Shown: piece by piece, positions 44,621 to 54,000 of the stretch
Position numbering within the stretch: position 1 is the stretch's first letter
How the letters are laid out: every line of letters begins with the position of its first letter
Source of the DNA: Micromonospora avicenniae
Lineage (GTDB): Bacteria; Actinomycetota; Actinomycetes; Mycobacteriales; Micromonosporaceae
DNA: 64,000 bases
Direction of reading: 5' to 3'
Assembly: GCF_900156065.1 (NCBI RefSeq)
Contig: NZ_FTNF01000004.1
Coordinates: 406,356-470,355 of the forward strand
Notes under the pieces: generated by a model
What the model saw: the letters and a program-made list of their open reading frames with translations, nothing else
Databases searched by the model: none
What the model was told of the DNA's origin: nothing
Program-made: the position numbers and the translations under genes

Positions 44621-47503
44621 CTATGACGATGCCTGCTGGCAGATTTCGGCGTCCGACAGCACCCGCTGGTAGGCGCGCGCATCATCGATGTCACCGCGCC
44701 AGTACGACACCCCGGCACCGTTAGACCAGCCCCGTCCGATGGCAAAGGACCCGGTAGCCGACCAGGACGTCGGAGCGTCGGCTTCGGCGACCTCACCGGC
44801 GCACCGTAGGTCGCCGCCCATCACATACGCGCGCATCTTGCCGGTGACCTGGTCGTAGAGGCCTGCCACGTGGACCCAGTCGTTCGACGGGAGTCCGGCC
44901 GACTGGCCGTCTGCGCACGCGCTCACTTGCGCTCCGCCGCCGCTGTCACCCGACATCGTGAAGCACCAGCCACCCGCGCCGCCGTTGGCGTCTTTGCGGT
45001 ACTGCAACTCGAACCGCGAGGCCGTGTCGCCGTCCTGCGCGAGGATCGTCTGCTGAGTTTGTGCCGCCAGATCAGCGGCATGGACCCAAGCCATCACGGT
45101 GAAGCTCTTCGTCGTGTCCAGCACCGGGCCGCTGGTCGTGACTCGATCTGCCGGTGGGCCGGACAGGTGCACCGCGTTGTTCAGCTTTCCGGGCACGAAA
45201 TGGGCAGTGCCGCCGAGGGTTCCGGGCTTCTGGCTGCTGAACCCTGCGCCCGTGTCCGCCGCTGTCTTCGCCGGGTCGGTTTCGTCGAACGTCCACAGGG
45301 AGTAGGCCTCCGGCTGCGGGGACACCCAAAACTGGTAGTCGAAGGTGCTGCCGGTGTTTCCGGCTTTGTCCTTCGCCTTGACGTGCAACGTATGCACCAT
45401 GTCGGTGGTCGGCGTGAAACTCGCCGACGGTGACGTGGTCGTCGTCGCACTACCGCCGTCGACGTCCCAGCTGTACTCGTCGGCGCCCGAGGCGGTGAAG
45501 GCAAACGATCCCGCCGAACCGACCATTGCACCCCATGCCTTCTGCGGGTATTCCGTGGAGGCTACGGCTGATACCGCTGGCGGGGATGTGTCGATCGTAA
45601 AGCTGTACCAGGGTCCCCAGCCGCTCCACAGGCGTGCCTCGTCCACGCTGGTGGCGTGCCAGTAGTAGGTGGTACCTGCCACCAGCTTGCCTGCGGGCAC
45701 TTGAGAAGTGGCGGTACCTGTCGCGTTGCCGGAGGTTGTGACGAAAGCGCGTGGCATGGTCGTACTGCTCACCACGATCGGCGCGGCCAGGTCCGCAGCC
45801 GTGCGGACCTCGAACGCGGTTTCCAACTTCCCACCGAATCGGTCCTGCACCTGCGCCCGCAACGTCGGAGTCAGGCTCCGCACCAACGCAGGAGACGAGC
45901 ACTGCTTGTAACAGTCCAGCGTCGTCGTGAACGCCAAGCCCACAGGCGGAGTGGGCTTCACGTCGAAGGTAGCGATCAGATACGTCTTGTCGGTGTAGAA
46001 CTTCTTCCACCGGCTTTGAATCGTCTCGCCCTCATTGTCCTGGTTACAGGTGCACAGACCCACCCAGTAGGAACTGCTGCTCTGAACCTGCGCCTTCAGG
46101 TCGGTCAGCAGCGCCGATCCCTCGAACACCGCATCGGCATCCGGTTGAATCGAACCGCATCCACCCGCCTCGTTGGCGTTGCCCTCCCACGAATCCAGCC
46201 AAACAGCACCGGACCCCAAAGGCCTCGCCGTCCAGCTCAACCGGCCGCCGCTGGCTGTCGACCAGCTGGACGTCCGGTACAGATGCACCCAGGTGGGGTC
46301 ACAGGAGTACGAGTGGTCCAGTTTCATCTGGACCTCAGCTGTCAGAACGGTGGTGCCGGTCATCGCCGCGGTGTCGAAGCTGAAGTACGACCGGTACAGC
46401 GCACCCGAGTCTGGGCTCAGACCGACACGGGCGCCCGCCGTGTCGTTGTTCTCCCCGTTACTCGTCGCATAGGCCCACTTCGACCGCAGCTTGCTGAACG
46501 CAGGATCGATGAACAGCGGGAACGCTGAGGCCAGCGAGGAAAGCATGCCAGAGTCCGGAGCCAGCACTAGATCATCCGCGGACACCGCGACGTCGACGTC
46601 GGCAGTGGAGGCGAGCTCGCTCGGTCCCCGTGCGCTCGAGATCAGATCTGCATCGGCGGCGAGCGTGCGGGCGTCGGGGTCACCTGCGGCAGGTGACACA
46701 AGGACCGAATCGAGCGTCGATCCCAGCGACGATGTGGTCGCGGGCTGAACCGCGCCCGTGGAGATCGACGAGTCCCACATGACAGCCGGGGACGCCTGCA
46801 GAAGAGGCTCACCATCCGCGCTGGTTAGCTCCAGCCCACCCTCAGCGGTACGCGTCACGCCCATATCCCCGCCGAGCCCATACCGGATCTGCCGCAACGC
46901 CGGGTTGGCAGCCGCCTCGGGCGTGAGCACCTCCAGTACGTGGCGGAATCCGTCTCTGCCAGCGGTGACATGCAGATTGACATCGGGCATGACGTTGTCG
47001 TAAATCGCAGTGTCACCCTCGATCCGCGGTGCTGGCAGCACGCTCGGCCAGCGCAACTCGAAGGTCGACCCACCCTCGTGCCAGGTCACCAGTGGCCCGT
47101 TACCGCCACCGGAGAAAGTGAGGTCAGCCGTCGATGCGACCGGCGCGAAACCGCCACCCTGGGAGTGCAGGTTCGTGTCGATGTCGGCCCAGCTTCCGTC
47201 ACGGCGATGCACGCGCTGCGGCACTACCGACGACTCCAGCCTCCCCACACCAGAGGCGTCGACGAACACCTGCGTCGTCTCCGACCGCTCGTTCAAGACC
47301 TCTACGGTGCTGCCACAAGCAACGGCAAGCTGCTTCGCGGCCTGCGCCTCAGCTACCTCGGAGACCGAACAATCCTCCGCAGCGGCCGCAGAAGCAGGTG
47401 ACGTCGCCGCGGGCACCACAGCAACGACGATCGCCGTCAGGCCAGCAGCGAGCAGATGCGCTCCCGCCCTGCCCGGCAAGCCAAACCGGATAGACCTACC
47501 CAT
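44621..47503 (-). CDS. Secreted LamG/DNRLRE-type protein upstream of RHS
   Basis: The ATG at 47503 gives 960 residues with a Sec signal (LLAAGLTAIVVAVVPAATSP, A-rich cleavage near 45). A conserved N-terminal region (VPQRVHRRDGSWADIDTNLH, then IRYGLGGDMGVT) is followed by a DNRLRE-like beta domain (about 360-540: YRSYFSFDTAAMTGTTVLTA), fibronectin-like strands and a C-terminal LamG-like jelly roll (about 740-960: YSLWTFDETDPAKTAADTGA, ending in DARAYQRVLSDAEICQ). It is 142 bases upstream of the RHS gene on the same strand. Such pairs recur in actinomycetes and are likely to be cell-surface partners. Confidence 0.8.
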   Translation of the reverse strand: MGRSIRFGLPGRAGAHLLAAGLTAIVVAVVPAATSPASAAAAEDCSVSEVAEAQAAKQLAVACGSTVEVLNERSETTQVFVDASGVGRLESSVVPQRVHRRDGSWADIDTNLHSQGGGFAPVASTADLTFSGGGNGPLVTWHEGGSTFELRWPSVLPAPRIEGDTAIYDNVMPDVNLHVTAGRDGFRHVLEVLTPEAAANPALRQIRYGLGGDMGVTRTAEGGLELTSADGEPLLQASPAVMWDSSISTGAVQPATTSSLGSTLDSVLVSPAAGDPDARTLAADADLISSARGPSELASTADVDVAVSADDLVLAPDSGMLSSLASAFPLFIDPAFSKLRSKWAYATSNGENNDTAGARVGLSPDSGALYRSYFSFDTAAMTGTTVLTAEVQMKLDHSYSCDPTWVHLYRTSSWSTASGGRLSWTARPLGSGAVWLDSWEGNANEAGGCGSIQPDADAVFEGSALLTDLKAQVQSSSSYWVGLCTCNQDNEGETIQSRWKKFYTDKTYLIATFDVKPTPPVGLAFTTTLDCYKQCSSPALVRSLTPTLRAQVQDRFGGKLETAFEVRTAADLAAPIVVSSTTMPRAFVTTSGNATGTATSQVPAGKLVAGTTYYWHATSVDEARLWSGWGPWYSFTIDTSPPAVSAVASTEYPQKAWGAMVGSAGSFAFTASGADEYSWDVDGGSATTTTSPSASFTPTTDMVHTLHVKAKDKAGNTGSTFDYQFWVSPQPEAYSLWTFDETDPAKTAADTGAGFSSQKPGTLGGTAHFVPGKLNNAVHLSGPPADRVTTSGPVLDTTKSFTVMAWVHAADLAAQTQQTILAQDGDTASRFELQYRKDANGGAGGWCFTMSGDSGGGAQVSACADGQSAGLPSNDWVHVAGLYDQVTGKMRAYVMGGDLRCAGEVAEADAPTSWSATGSFAIGRGWSNGAGVSYWRGDIDDARAYQRVLSDAEICQQASS

Positions 47504-47697
47504 GTTCTCGAAGCCCCCGTTGATCTTTAGGTAACGAGAACGTAGATCAAACCTGCTCACCGCGGTAGACCCAAGATCGACTCGGGCCTTGCCTGGGCAC
47601 CCAGCCATCGAAAGGCAGCCTCAGCCACAGTCCGGAATGGACACCAAGCGCCGTGTACAAGCTGCGGCAGCGCCACACGCATATCGCGAAGATCCCG

Positions 47698-48670
47698 TCA
47701 GGTGATCTTGGTAACGGCCAGGCGACAGGGCTCCGGATAGCTCGAGTCCTCGTGGACACCACATCTGACGTGGCGGCCAGGTTGGGTGGGCCGCGGTGGG
47801 GGTCGGCCGAGGAGAAGTTCCCAGCGGGCGACAGCCTGGGCGTAGGTGCCCCACCGGTTCGCATCTGGTTTGCCGAGCGGCAGGGAGGCGATGGTCGTGC
47901 GTAGGTCGGCGCCCCCGTCGCCGTGATGGCCTGGACCGTGTCCGTCGGAGGCGCGGGGTGTGGGCAGTAGCACCTGTGACACTGGTGGCCGGAATCCGGC
48001 GCCGGCCCGGCGTCCCGGTGCGCCGGTGTCGCTGGCTCGCGGCTTGGGTAGCAGCACGTAGGCGCTGCCGCCGGGTTCGACGAAGTCGGGGAGGCCGTTC
48101 TGGTAGCCGGGCCCTTTACCGTCGCAGGCACACGGGGTAGGCGGTGTCCGTGCCCGCGAGGGTGTGTCCTTGAGGTGTTGCCAGCAAAAGCAGTCGGTCG
48201 CGGCGGTGGGCGGCGCCGATGTCGGATGCGCGTAGGCAGAGCCAGCGTGTGTCATACCCGATCGCGGCCAGGTCGGCGTGGACGACGTCGAGGCCGCGTC
48301 GGCGCAGCGCGGCGACGTTTTTCACGAAGACGAGCGGTGGTCGATGTGTGCGAATGGCGTCGGCGACGCTGGTCCAGAGGCTGGAGTGCTCGCCGGTGAT
48401 GCCGGCGCGTTTGCCGGCGTTGCTGATGTCCTGGCAGGGGAACCCGGCGGTGACGATGTCGACCGGGGCGGCGCGGGTCCAGTCGACGGCACGGATGTCT
48501 TCGAGGTTGGGCGCACCGGGCCAGTGGTGGGCCAGGACGGTGCAGGCGTGTCGGTCGACCTCGGCGTACCAGGTGAGTCGGCCGCCGAGCACCAGTTCGA
48601 CGGCGAGGTCGAGTCCGCCGTGGCCGGTGCACGAGGATCCGATGCATGGTGGGGGTTTGTCGTCAATCAC
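47698..48670 (-). pseudogene. Decayed C5-cytosine DNA methyltransferase
   Basis: The GTG at 48670 overlaps the upstream methyltransferase stop by eight bases and follows GGAGGTGC. The N-terminal part has motif I as SSCTGHGGLDLAVE, the catalytic loop IVTAGFPCQDISNAGKRAG and motif VIII ASDIGAAHRRDRLLLL. Motif VI reads Lys-Asn-Val instead of Glu-Asn-Val, losing a catalytic Glu. The frame stops at 48116, while the family-like continuation (GYQNGLPDFVE, LLPTPRASDGHG, NRWGTYAQAVARWELLLGRP) lies in another frame to about 47780, and the usual C-terminus is missing. A frameshift, either real or from sequencing, and truncation make it likely non-functional. Confidence 0.7.
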
Positions 48671-49673
48671 GCACCTCCGGACCGTCGACGGGACCGGCCG
48701 CGACACATGTGGCGTTGTCCAGGCTCCCTGGATTTGAGTTGATCGAGGGGCGGCGGAAGATCAGCACGTCCTCGTGGGTGATCAGGTGCAGCGGTGTGCC
48801 GCCGGCGCGGGCCTTGCGTACGGCTTGGAGTTGGAAGAACGACGGGCGGGCGACGAGATGCCCGTCGCGGACTGCGGCGAGGAGGGCGACGCATCGCTCG
48901 GTCGGCGTCAGGCCGGCGCGGACGCCGGCGGCGATGACCGCGGACGGCAGGTCGACGAGCTGTCCGTTCTTGCGCCACGGGCGTGCCGTGACCACGATGG
49001 TGCCGCCGGGGCGCAGTAGCGCGGCGCAGCCGCGCAAGATCTGTTCGAATCCGTCGGTGAGGCCGGTGAGGTCGCGGTAGGCGAGGTTTCCGCGGTCGGT
49101 GCCGTCGTTGTAGGCGTTGTCGAATTTCGCCACCCCGTGTTCGCCGGGGCGGACGAGGCCGTGCACGGTGGGCCCGTACGGGGGTGAGGTGACCACGAGG
49201 GCGACGTGCCCGGTCAGTGCCGCGGGTAGTAGGGAGGCCAGTCGGGTGGCGTCGCCGCGTACCACGGAGGCCCGGCCGGTGGCGCCCTGGGTGTGGGCGT
49301 GGGTGATGTTCGTGTCGGCGATGTTCGACCAGTGGGGCTCGTACTCGACGCCGATGGCGTCGCGGCCGGCGTGGATGGCTTCGACGAGGGTGGTGCCGAT
49401 GCCGCACATCGGATCGAGGACGAGGTCGCCGGGCTGGGTGTAGGCGTGCACGGCGTGGGCGGCGATCGCCGGGAGCATCCGTGCGGGGTGCTTGACGGAC
49501 TCGGGCACATAACGGCCGCGTCGCTGTACAGGTCCGGTCTGTTGGGCGGTCGCCCACACCGACAGCCTGTGCGGCTCGTCGACGCGGCGTGGGCCGTCGT
49601 CGCGCTGGTGGTCGTGCCCGGTGTCCTCCGTCGGGCGGTGCGGGTCGGTGGGGGGCGGGTTGTGCTCAGCCAC
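48663..49673 (-). CDS. Putative DNA N4-cytosine/N6-adenine methyltransferase
   Basis: The GTG at 49673 lies five bases after GGGGGTGA and overlaps the upstream gene by eight bases; a GTG at 49682 is an alternative. In 336 residues the methyltransferase motifs are clear: SAM-binding LVLDPMCGIGTTLVEAIHAG followed by DAIGVEYEPHW, and the catalytic VTSPPYG. The order, with SAM motif before the SPPY motif, fits a TRM11-like or beta-class DNA amino-methyltransferase. No restriction enzyme gene is nearby, so it may be an orphan or element-protection enzyme. Its target sequence is unknown. Confidence 0.8.
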   Translation of the reverse strand: MAEHNPPPTDPHRPTEDTGHDHQRDDGPRRVDEPHRLSVWATAQQTGPVQRRGRYVPESVKHPARMLPAIAAHAVHAYTQPGDLVLDPMCGIGTTLVEAIHAGRDAIGVEYEPHWSNIADTNITHAHTQGATGRASVVRGDATRLASLLPAALTGHVALVVTSPPYGPTVHGLVRPGEHGVAKFDNAYNDGTDRGNLAYRDLTGLTDGFEQILRGCAALLRPGGTIVVTARPWRKNGQLVDLPSAVIAAGVRAGLTPTERCVALLAAVRDGHLVARPSFFQLQAVRKARAGGTPLHLITHEDVLIFRRPSINSNPGSLDNATCVAAGPVDGPEVRD

Positions 49674-50553
49674 GGCGGTCACCCCCGTCGCGGCGTGCGT
49701 CGTGTGAGGCCATGGGTGAGAAGACGAGGAGGTCGGCGTGCACGCGTAGGTGCGCTGCCGCCCAGCGCGGGTCGTTCTGGTGGGTGAGGGTGAGCAGTTC
49801 GTCGTCGGTGACGTGGTAGACGAACGCGTCCCCGTCGGTGTCGGCGGCGACCGCGACGATGTGCTGCAGGTAGCCCAGGCCAATCGCGGCGGCGGCGGTG
49901 GCGACCGGGGTGAGGTCCTCCGGCCCGCCGGCCGTGGTGGTCGGGACGGTGACGACGAGGACGAGGCAGCCGCCGGGGCGCAGCAGCCGGGCGCACGCGG
50001 TCAACAGCCGCGCCAGCCGGATGCGGTTGGTGGCGTCGTCGCGGTACAGCGGCCAGCAGGCCACGATCAGGCTCGTCGCTTCCGCGAGATTGGTGTGGCC
50101 GGCGGCGGCGTTGGGTGGCTCGGTGGGCAGCTGCGGGTCGGTGAGGTCGTCACCGAACCATGCGCTCATGTCCGGCACGTCTCCACCGTCCTCGCTGAGG
50201 ACGGCGGGTGCGGGGCGTGACGGTGGGGTGGCGGGGCCGATGATCAGGCTGGACGCGTCGGTGAACCACGCCGGGTGGTGGCGCCGTCCGCCCGTGGAGC
50301 AGATGGCCGTCAGGGCGTGGTCGGCGGTGAGGTCGACGACGACCGCGCCGGGGCGGGTGTAGGCGGCGATGAGCCGGTAGGCCAGGCGGGTGCCGATGCT
50401 ACGGCCGGCGTCGGCTGGGCTGTGGGCGGTGCGCCACACGGTGACCGGGACAGGCGGGTCGCCGGCGACCTGGTCGATCAGGGTCGGGTCGGCTGTGTGC
50501 GGGCCGACGGGGTGGACAGGGGCGGTGCGGTGCTGCGGCGTGTGCTCGCTCAT
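49666..50553 (-). CDS. Degenerate methyltransferase-like protein
   Basis: The ATG at 50553 gives 295 residues. The layout resembles the next gene, with IGTRLAYRLIAAYTRPGAVVVDL in the SAM-motif position and LARLLTACARLLRPGGCLVLVV later, a typical methyltransferase strand pair. However the Gly-rich SAM loop reads LTADHALTAI and the PPY motif is replaced by ACWPLYRDD, so catalysis is doubtful. It may be a partner subunit of the active methyltransferase encoded immediately downstream. First gene of the minus-strand operon, preceded by the repeated iteron element. Confidence 0.65.
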   Translation of the reverse strand: MSEHTPQHRTAPVHPVGPHTADPTLIDQVAGDPPVPVTVWRTAHSPADAGRSIGTRLAYRLIAAYTRPGAVVVDLTADHALTAICSTGGRRHHPAWFTDASSLIIGPATPPSRPAPAVLSEDGGDVPDMSAWFGDDLTDPQLPTEPPNAAAGHTNLAEATSLIVACWPLYRDDATNRIRLARLLTACARLLRPGGCLVLVVTVPTTTAGGPEDLTPVATAAAAIGLGYLQHIVAVAADTDGDAFVYHVTDDELLTLTHQNDPRWAAAHLRVHADLLVFSPMASHDARRDGGDRRG

Positions 50554-50605
50554 GTGATGTCGGCTCCGCGCCGCGCATGCAGTGCGCTGACATCCCTAAA
50601 ACCGC

Positions 50606-50651
50606 GTTTGTGTGCTCTGGCGAACGCCTGCCCGACTCACAGCGGCTCACG
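50606..50651 (-). promoter_or_regulatory. Repeated iteron/core element, copy A (methyltransferase operon)
   Basis: On the minus strand CGTGAGCCGC and TGTGAGTCGG (10-base steps) are followed by GGCAGGCGTTCGC, then AGAGCACACAAAC, ending about 50 bases before the methyltransferase-like start at 50553. A 27-base core (50606-50632) matches copy B at 54030-54056 at 26 positions. The gap 50554-51735 holds no convincing gene but is rich in repeats. Confidence 0.65.
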
Positions 50652-50773
50652 GCGACCAGTACGGCCGCGGTCGTCCCCACCACGACTGCGGCGGCGGTCG
50701 AGGCGGGGTCGACTCGCGAATCATCGACTTGTCTCAGCGGTGCATGACACTGTGCCGTCCGACGGCAGGTCAC

Positions 50774-51019
50774 GTCATTTCGTCGTCACCTGTCGGTGTG
50801 CTGTCATTTCGTCCGTAGCACGGCGCCTGGCCGCCCGTGGCCGGCAGAGACTGGCTGGACAGACTGACCGCGCGGCAACTGACGCCGGTGGCATCAACGT
50901 GGGCGTCGTGCCCCTCGACGCCGTGTCCGCGGCCGTGTTTGGCGCCCCAGCGGGGGGGTTGTCTGGTACGTCGACCAGCGGTGTCCCGGTCCTGGTCAGA
51001 GGTATCGGCGGACGAAATG
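50774..51019. repeat. Direct and inverted CATTTCGTC repeats
   Basis: GTCATTTCGTC occurs at 50774-50784 and 50803-50813. The extended CATTTCGTCCG (50805-50815) is inverted as CGGACGAAATG at 51009-51019. They lie in the large non-coding gap between the divergent operons. Confidence 0.5.
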
Positions 51020-51397
51020 TCAACGACAGCTGTCAATGTCAGGCTCTCGCGGTGACAACACCCTGCGCTGTCTTCGCCGGCCGTGGCGCGTTGTCGGCCA
51101 CACCGCGTGAGCGGCGCGGCTTTGCCGTATCCGATTCCTTCGACGTCGCTCGCTGATGCTTGTCGCGGTGACACTCGGTCTGGTCATGTCGAGGTTCCTC
51201 TTCGTGTCCTCGGCTTCGCCCGCTGCGTGAGGCGTCATGCCGCTGCGGGCACGAGTGCCGTCATGCTCGAAGAGAACCTGATGGCCTCAAAGGCATATCA
51301 GGCAACGGGCAATAGGAAATCGACCGACGTACGAGCGGCAGTGCGTCGCGAGCATCGTCCTTGTATGCCAGCGCCCGCATGGGGGGCGAGGTCCCGG

Positions 51398-51437
51398 TGT
51401 GAGCGACTGTGAGTCGTTGTGAGTGGCGGTTAGTGGC
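51398..51437 (+). repeat. Array of 10-bp TGTGAG iterons
   Basis: TGTGAGCGAC, TGTGAGTCGT, TGTGAGTGGC and a degenerate GGTTAGTGGC follow one another without gaps, one DNA turn each. GGCAGG follows at 51444. A single TGTGAGTCAG also lies at 51650-51659, closer to the sigma-like gene. The spacing fits a repeated protein-binding site. Confidence 0.65.
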
Positions 51438-51735
51438 GCGACGGGCAGGTGTGCGGGGCGCTCAGACCTGCGGCGTCCCTGCGGTCCGGCCCGGCTTACG
51501 CGGGTTGGCAGGCACTTACAGCGCTGTTCAGCGGCGCGGTCAGACGCGCGTGTCAACGACGAGAGCGGATGTGCGGTAGCGGGCGAGGACGTCGGCTGAC
51601 CACCGATCCGATGGTGGCATCACCGCTGTGGCCTGCGTTGTCAGCTTCTGTGAGTCAGTCATGGCGGAATGCCGCACAGACGTCGCCCGCGTCGACGGCG
51701 ACACCGCATCACTCACTTACATTGGAGTGGCGTTC

Positions 51736-52599
51736 ATGAGCATGTCCCTCACGCAATGGCCGGACTCCCCGCTGGACGCCGCCGACGCGGCATTCGCGGC
51801 GTTGACCAGCGATCCCGATCCCTTGTCCATCGACCTTGACGCGTTCGGCCCGGACGTCGGCCTGCCGGCGGGGGTGATGACGCTGCGGACTGTGCGGGAC
51901 TGGCTGCTGGCGCACACCGACGCCTTCCGGGCGCGCGACGCGGTGTGGGTCGAGGTGATCCGCCGTGCCCGCCTGGACGGGCCGCAATGGGTGATCGCGG
52001 CGGTCGGCATGGCCATGCCGGCGCTGCGTCGCTACACCCGCCAGCTGTGCGACGGCTACCGCAGCGACCCCGACGACATCGAGGCGGAGATCCTGACCGG
52101 TTTCCTGGCGGCGCTGCGCGACCACGTTGACCTCACTCGGCCCGCCCCGTATGCGGCGCTGTGCCGAGCCGGGTGGCGCGCCGGCTACAAGCTGCGCCAG
52201 CAGGCCGGCGAGGCCACGCCGGTGGACGACGTGGAGCACATCACCGGGCCGCGCATCCCGCAGGTGCCCTACGGGCATCCGGACGTACTGGTCAACCGCG
52301 CCGTACGGCTGGGGATCCTCGACCCCGGCGATGAGCAGCCCTACATCGACGTGCGGCTGGGCCGCCGGGCGATCGAACCGATCGCCCGACGGATGGGCAT
52401 CACCTCCGACGCCCTGCGGATGCGGCTGGCCCGCATCGACACCCGCATCGCCGAAGCCCTCGCCGCCGGCGTGCTGACCGGAGTGGCGTCCCCACAGGCC
52501 GTCGAGAGCCTCGCCGCCGAGGCCGAACGGCGGACCAACCTGCGCGCCGCCAGCCGCCGCGCCCCTGACAGCACGACTCAGGTGAGAGCCGCTGCCTGA
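51736..52599 (+). CDS. Sigma-like regulator with helix-turn-helix
   Basis: The ATG at 51736 has GGAG eight bases upstream; an ATG at 51742 is possible. In 287 residues, a helical N-terminal half contains YTRQLCDGYRSDPDDIEAEI and FLAALRDHVDLTRPAPYAAL, similar to sigma region 2. Near 205-235 the segment LGRRAIEPIARRMGITSDAL resembles a region-4 or LuxR-type recognition unit. It looks like a divergent sigma-type regulator common on actinobacterial conjugative elements. It lies between the two repeated iteron elements and may control both operons, by inference. Confidence 0.65.
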   Translation: MSMSLTQWPDSPLDAADAAFAALTSDPDPLSIDLDAFGPDVGLPAGVMTLRTVRDWLLAHTDAFRARDAVWVEVIRRARLDGPQWVIAAVGMAMPALRRYTRQLCDGYRSDPDDIEAEILTGFLAALRDHVDLTRPAPYAALCRAGWRAGYKLRQQAGEATPVDDVEHITGPRIPQVPYGHPDVLVNRAVRLGILDPGDEQPYIDVRLGRRAIEPIARRMGITSDALRMRLARIDTRIAEALAAGVLTGVASPQAVESLAAEAERRTNLRAASRRAPDSTTQVRAAA

Positions 52600-52620
52600 A
52601 CCCATCGCCCTCAGCTATCC

Positions 52621-52660
52621 GCGCGGCGCCCGCACCGGCTTCCCGAGGCGGGCGCCGCGC
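52621..52660 (+). terminator. Terminator after the sigma-like gene
   Basis: A perfect 13-bp stem (GCGCGGCGCCCGC / GCGGGCGCCGCGC) with a 14-base loop starts 22 bases after the stop. Confidence 0.65.
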
Positions 52661-52873
52661 CAGGTCGATGGCAGGTGACCCCGACGCCGCCCGTGGATGG
52701 CGTCGACCAACATTTCGCGATCTTCATGCGGTAGTCGTGGCGCGCTGGCCCGAGCGGCGCAGGCATGGCCGCGCCCGCATTCGATGTGATAGATCTTCGC
52801 CCCTGAGCGGCGTCCCCTCCTTCACGATGACCTGGGGTGTGAGGATGAGGGACGTCCACGGCTTGGACCGGCG

Positions 52874-53938
52874 GTGAGCCCGGCCGGATGGCGTGCCAGG
52901 CCGGGCCGGAGCAGCGCACTGGGGCGACCCCTCACGCCGATGCTCGCCGCGCCCGTCGACGAGGTGCCTGAGGGGCCCGACATCACGCATGAGCCAAAAT
53001 GGGACGGCTGGCGAGCCATCGCCTTCCGCGAGGACGACGGGACGTACCTCCAGTCGCGCGCTGGCCGCAACCTCACCACCTACTTCCCGGACGTCACTCG
53101 GGCGATCCGTTCTTTGCCTGCTGGCGTGGTGCTCGACGGTGAGTTGATCGTGTGGGATCGGGGGCGGCTGAACTTCGCTCAGTTGCAGCGCCGCGTCACC
53201 GCCGGCCGTGGCCTGCTGCGCGTAGCCCGCGAGTGTCCCGCCCACTACGTGCTGTTCGACCTGCTGGCCGACGGCGGGGAGGTGATCCTGGACTTGCCGC
53301 TGTCGCAGCGACGGGCCCGGCTGGAACGGCTGCTCGTCGACGCGCCGCCCCAGCTCACCCTCACCCCGCAGACCACCGACATGCGGCAGGTGTCGGATTG
53401 GCTGCTCCACTGGACCGTTGCCACGGGGATCGAGGGTGTGGTCAGTAAGCGGTTGGGCGGACGCTACGAGCCGGGTCGGCGAGGCTGGTGGAAGTACCGG
53501 ACGCAGATCACCACGGAGGCCATCGTCGGCGGGGTGACAGGCAATCTCCGTAGCCCCGACACGCTGCTGCTCGGCCGGTACGACCGGCGGGGTCGACTCC
53601 GGTACACGGGCCGCACCCACCCGTTGGGTGCTGATCAGCGGGCCGAGCTGGGCGGGATGCTGTCGCCGCTGCGTCCCTCGCAGCGCCGAGGTGGCACCGT
53701 GGTGCACCCGTGGCCGCAGCCGCTACCGGCGTCGTGGTCGGGACAGCTCGACCGGCCGGAGCCGCTGCCGTATGTGCAGGTGGAGCCGACGGTGGTGGTG
53801 GAGATCGAGGCTGACGTCGCGTTCGAGCACCAGCGGTGGCGCCACCGAGTGAGGTACCTCCGGACCAGGCCTGACGTGTCGACGTACGACGTGCCGCTGC
53901 TTCTCGGTGAGGAAGAGGGCTACTTCGGCGAGCCATGA
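52874..53938 (+). CDS. ATP-dependent DNA ligase (LigC-like)
   Basis: The GTG at 52874 gives 354 residues. The nucleotidyl-transfer motif EPKWDGWRAIAF holds the adenylated Lys42; motif III-IV elements are VVLDGELIVW and GIEGVVSKRLGGRYEPG, and motif V is WWKYRTQITTEAIVGGV. An OB-fold region follows (GRLRYTGRTHPLG, then YVQVEPTVVVEIEADVAFEH). LigC-type ligases repair or seal nicks and are small single-subunit enzymes. A ligase within a conjugative region is notable; it might seal transferred DNA, by inference. It lacks the LigD phosphoesterase domain. Confidence 0.88.
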   Translation: MSPAGWRARPGRSSALGRPLTPMLAAPVDEVPEGPDITHEPKWDGWRAIAFREDDGTYLQSRAGRNLTTYFPDVTRAIRSLPAGVVLDGELIVWDRGRLNFAQLQRRVTAGRGLLRVARECPAHYVLFDLLADGGEVILDLPLSQRRARLERLLVDAPPQLTLTPQTTDMRQVSDWLLHWTVATGIEGVVSKRLGGRYEPGRRGWWKYRTQITTEAIVGGVTGNLRSPDTLLLGRYDRRGRLRYTGRTHPLGADQRAELGGMLSPLRPSQRRGGTVVHPWPQPLPASWSGQLDRPEPLPYVQVEPTVVVEIEADVAFEHQRWRHRVRYLRTRPDVSTYDVPLLLGEEEGYFGEP

Positions 53939-54000
53939 CGGCCGACCGATGCTGCCGCTTCTGTGCGCCGAACCATCACGCCGCTGTCAGCCGGCAAGTC

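Noticed and set aside
51263..51412. A possible small gene (about 49 codons) in the divergent control gap
   Set aside because: No ribosome site or family match, and it runs into the TGTGAG iteron array; kept as non-coding.
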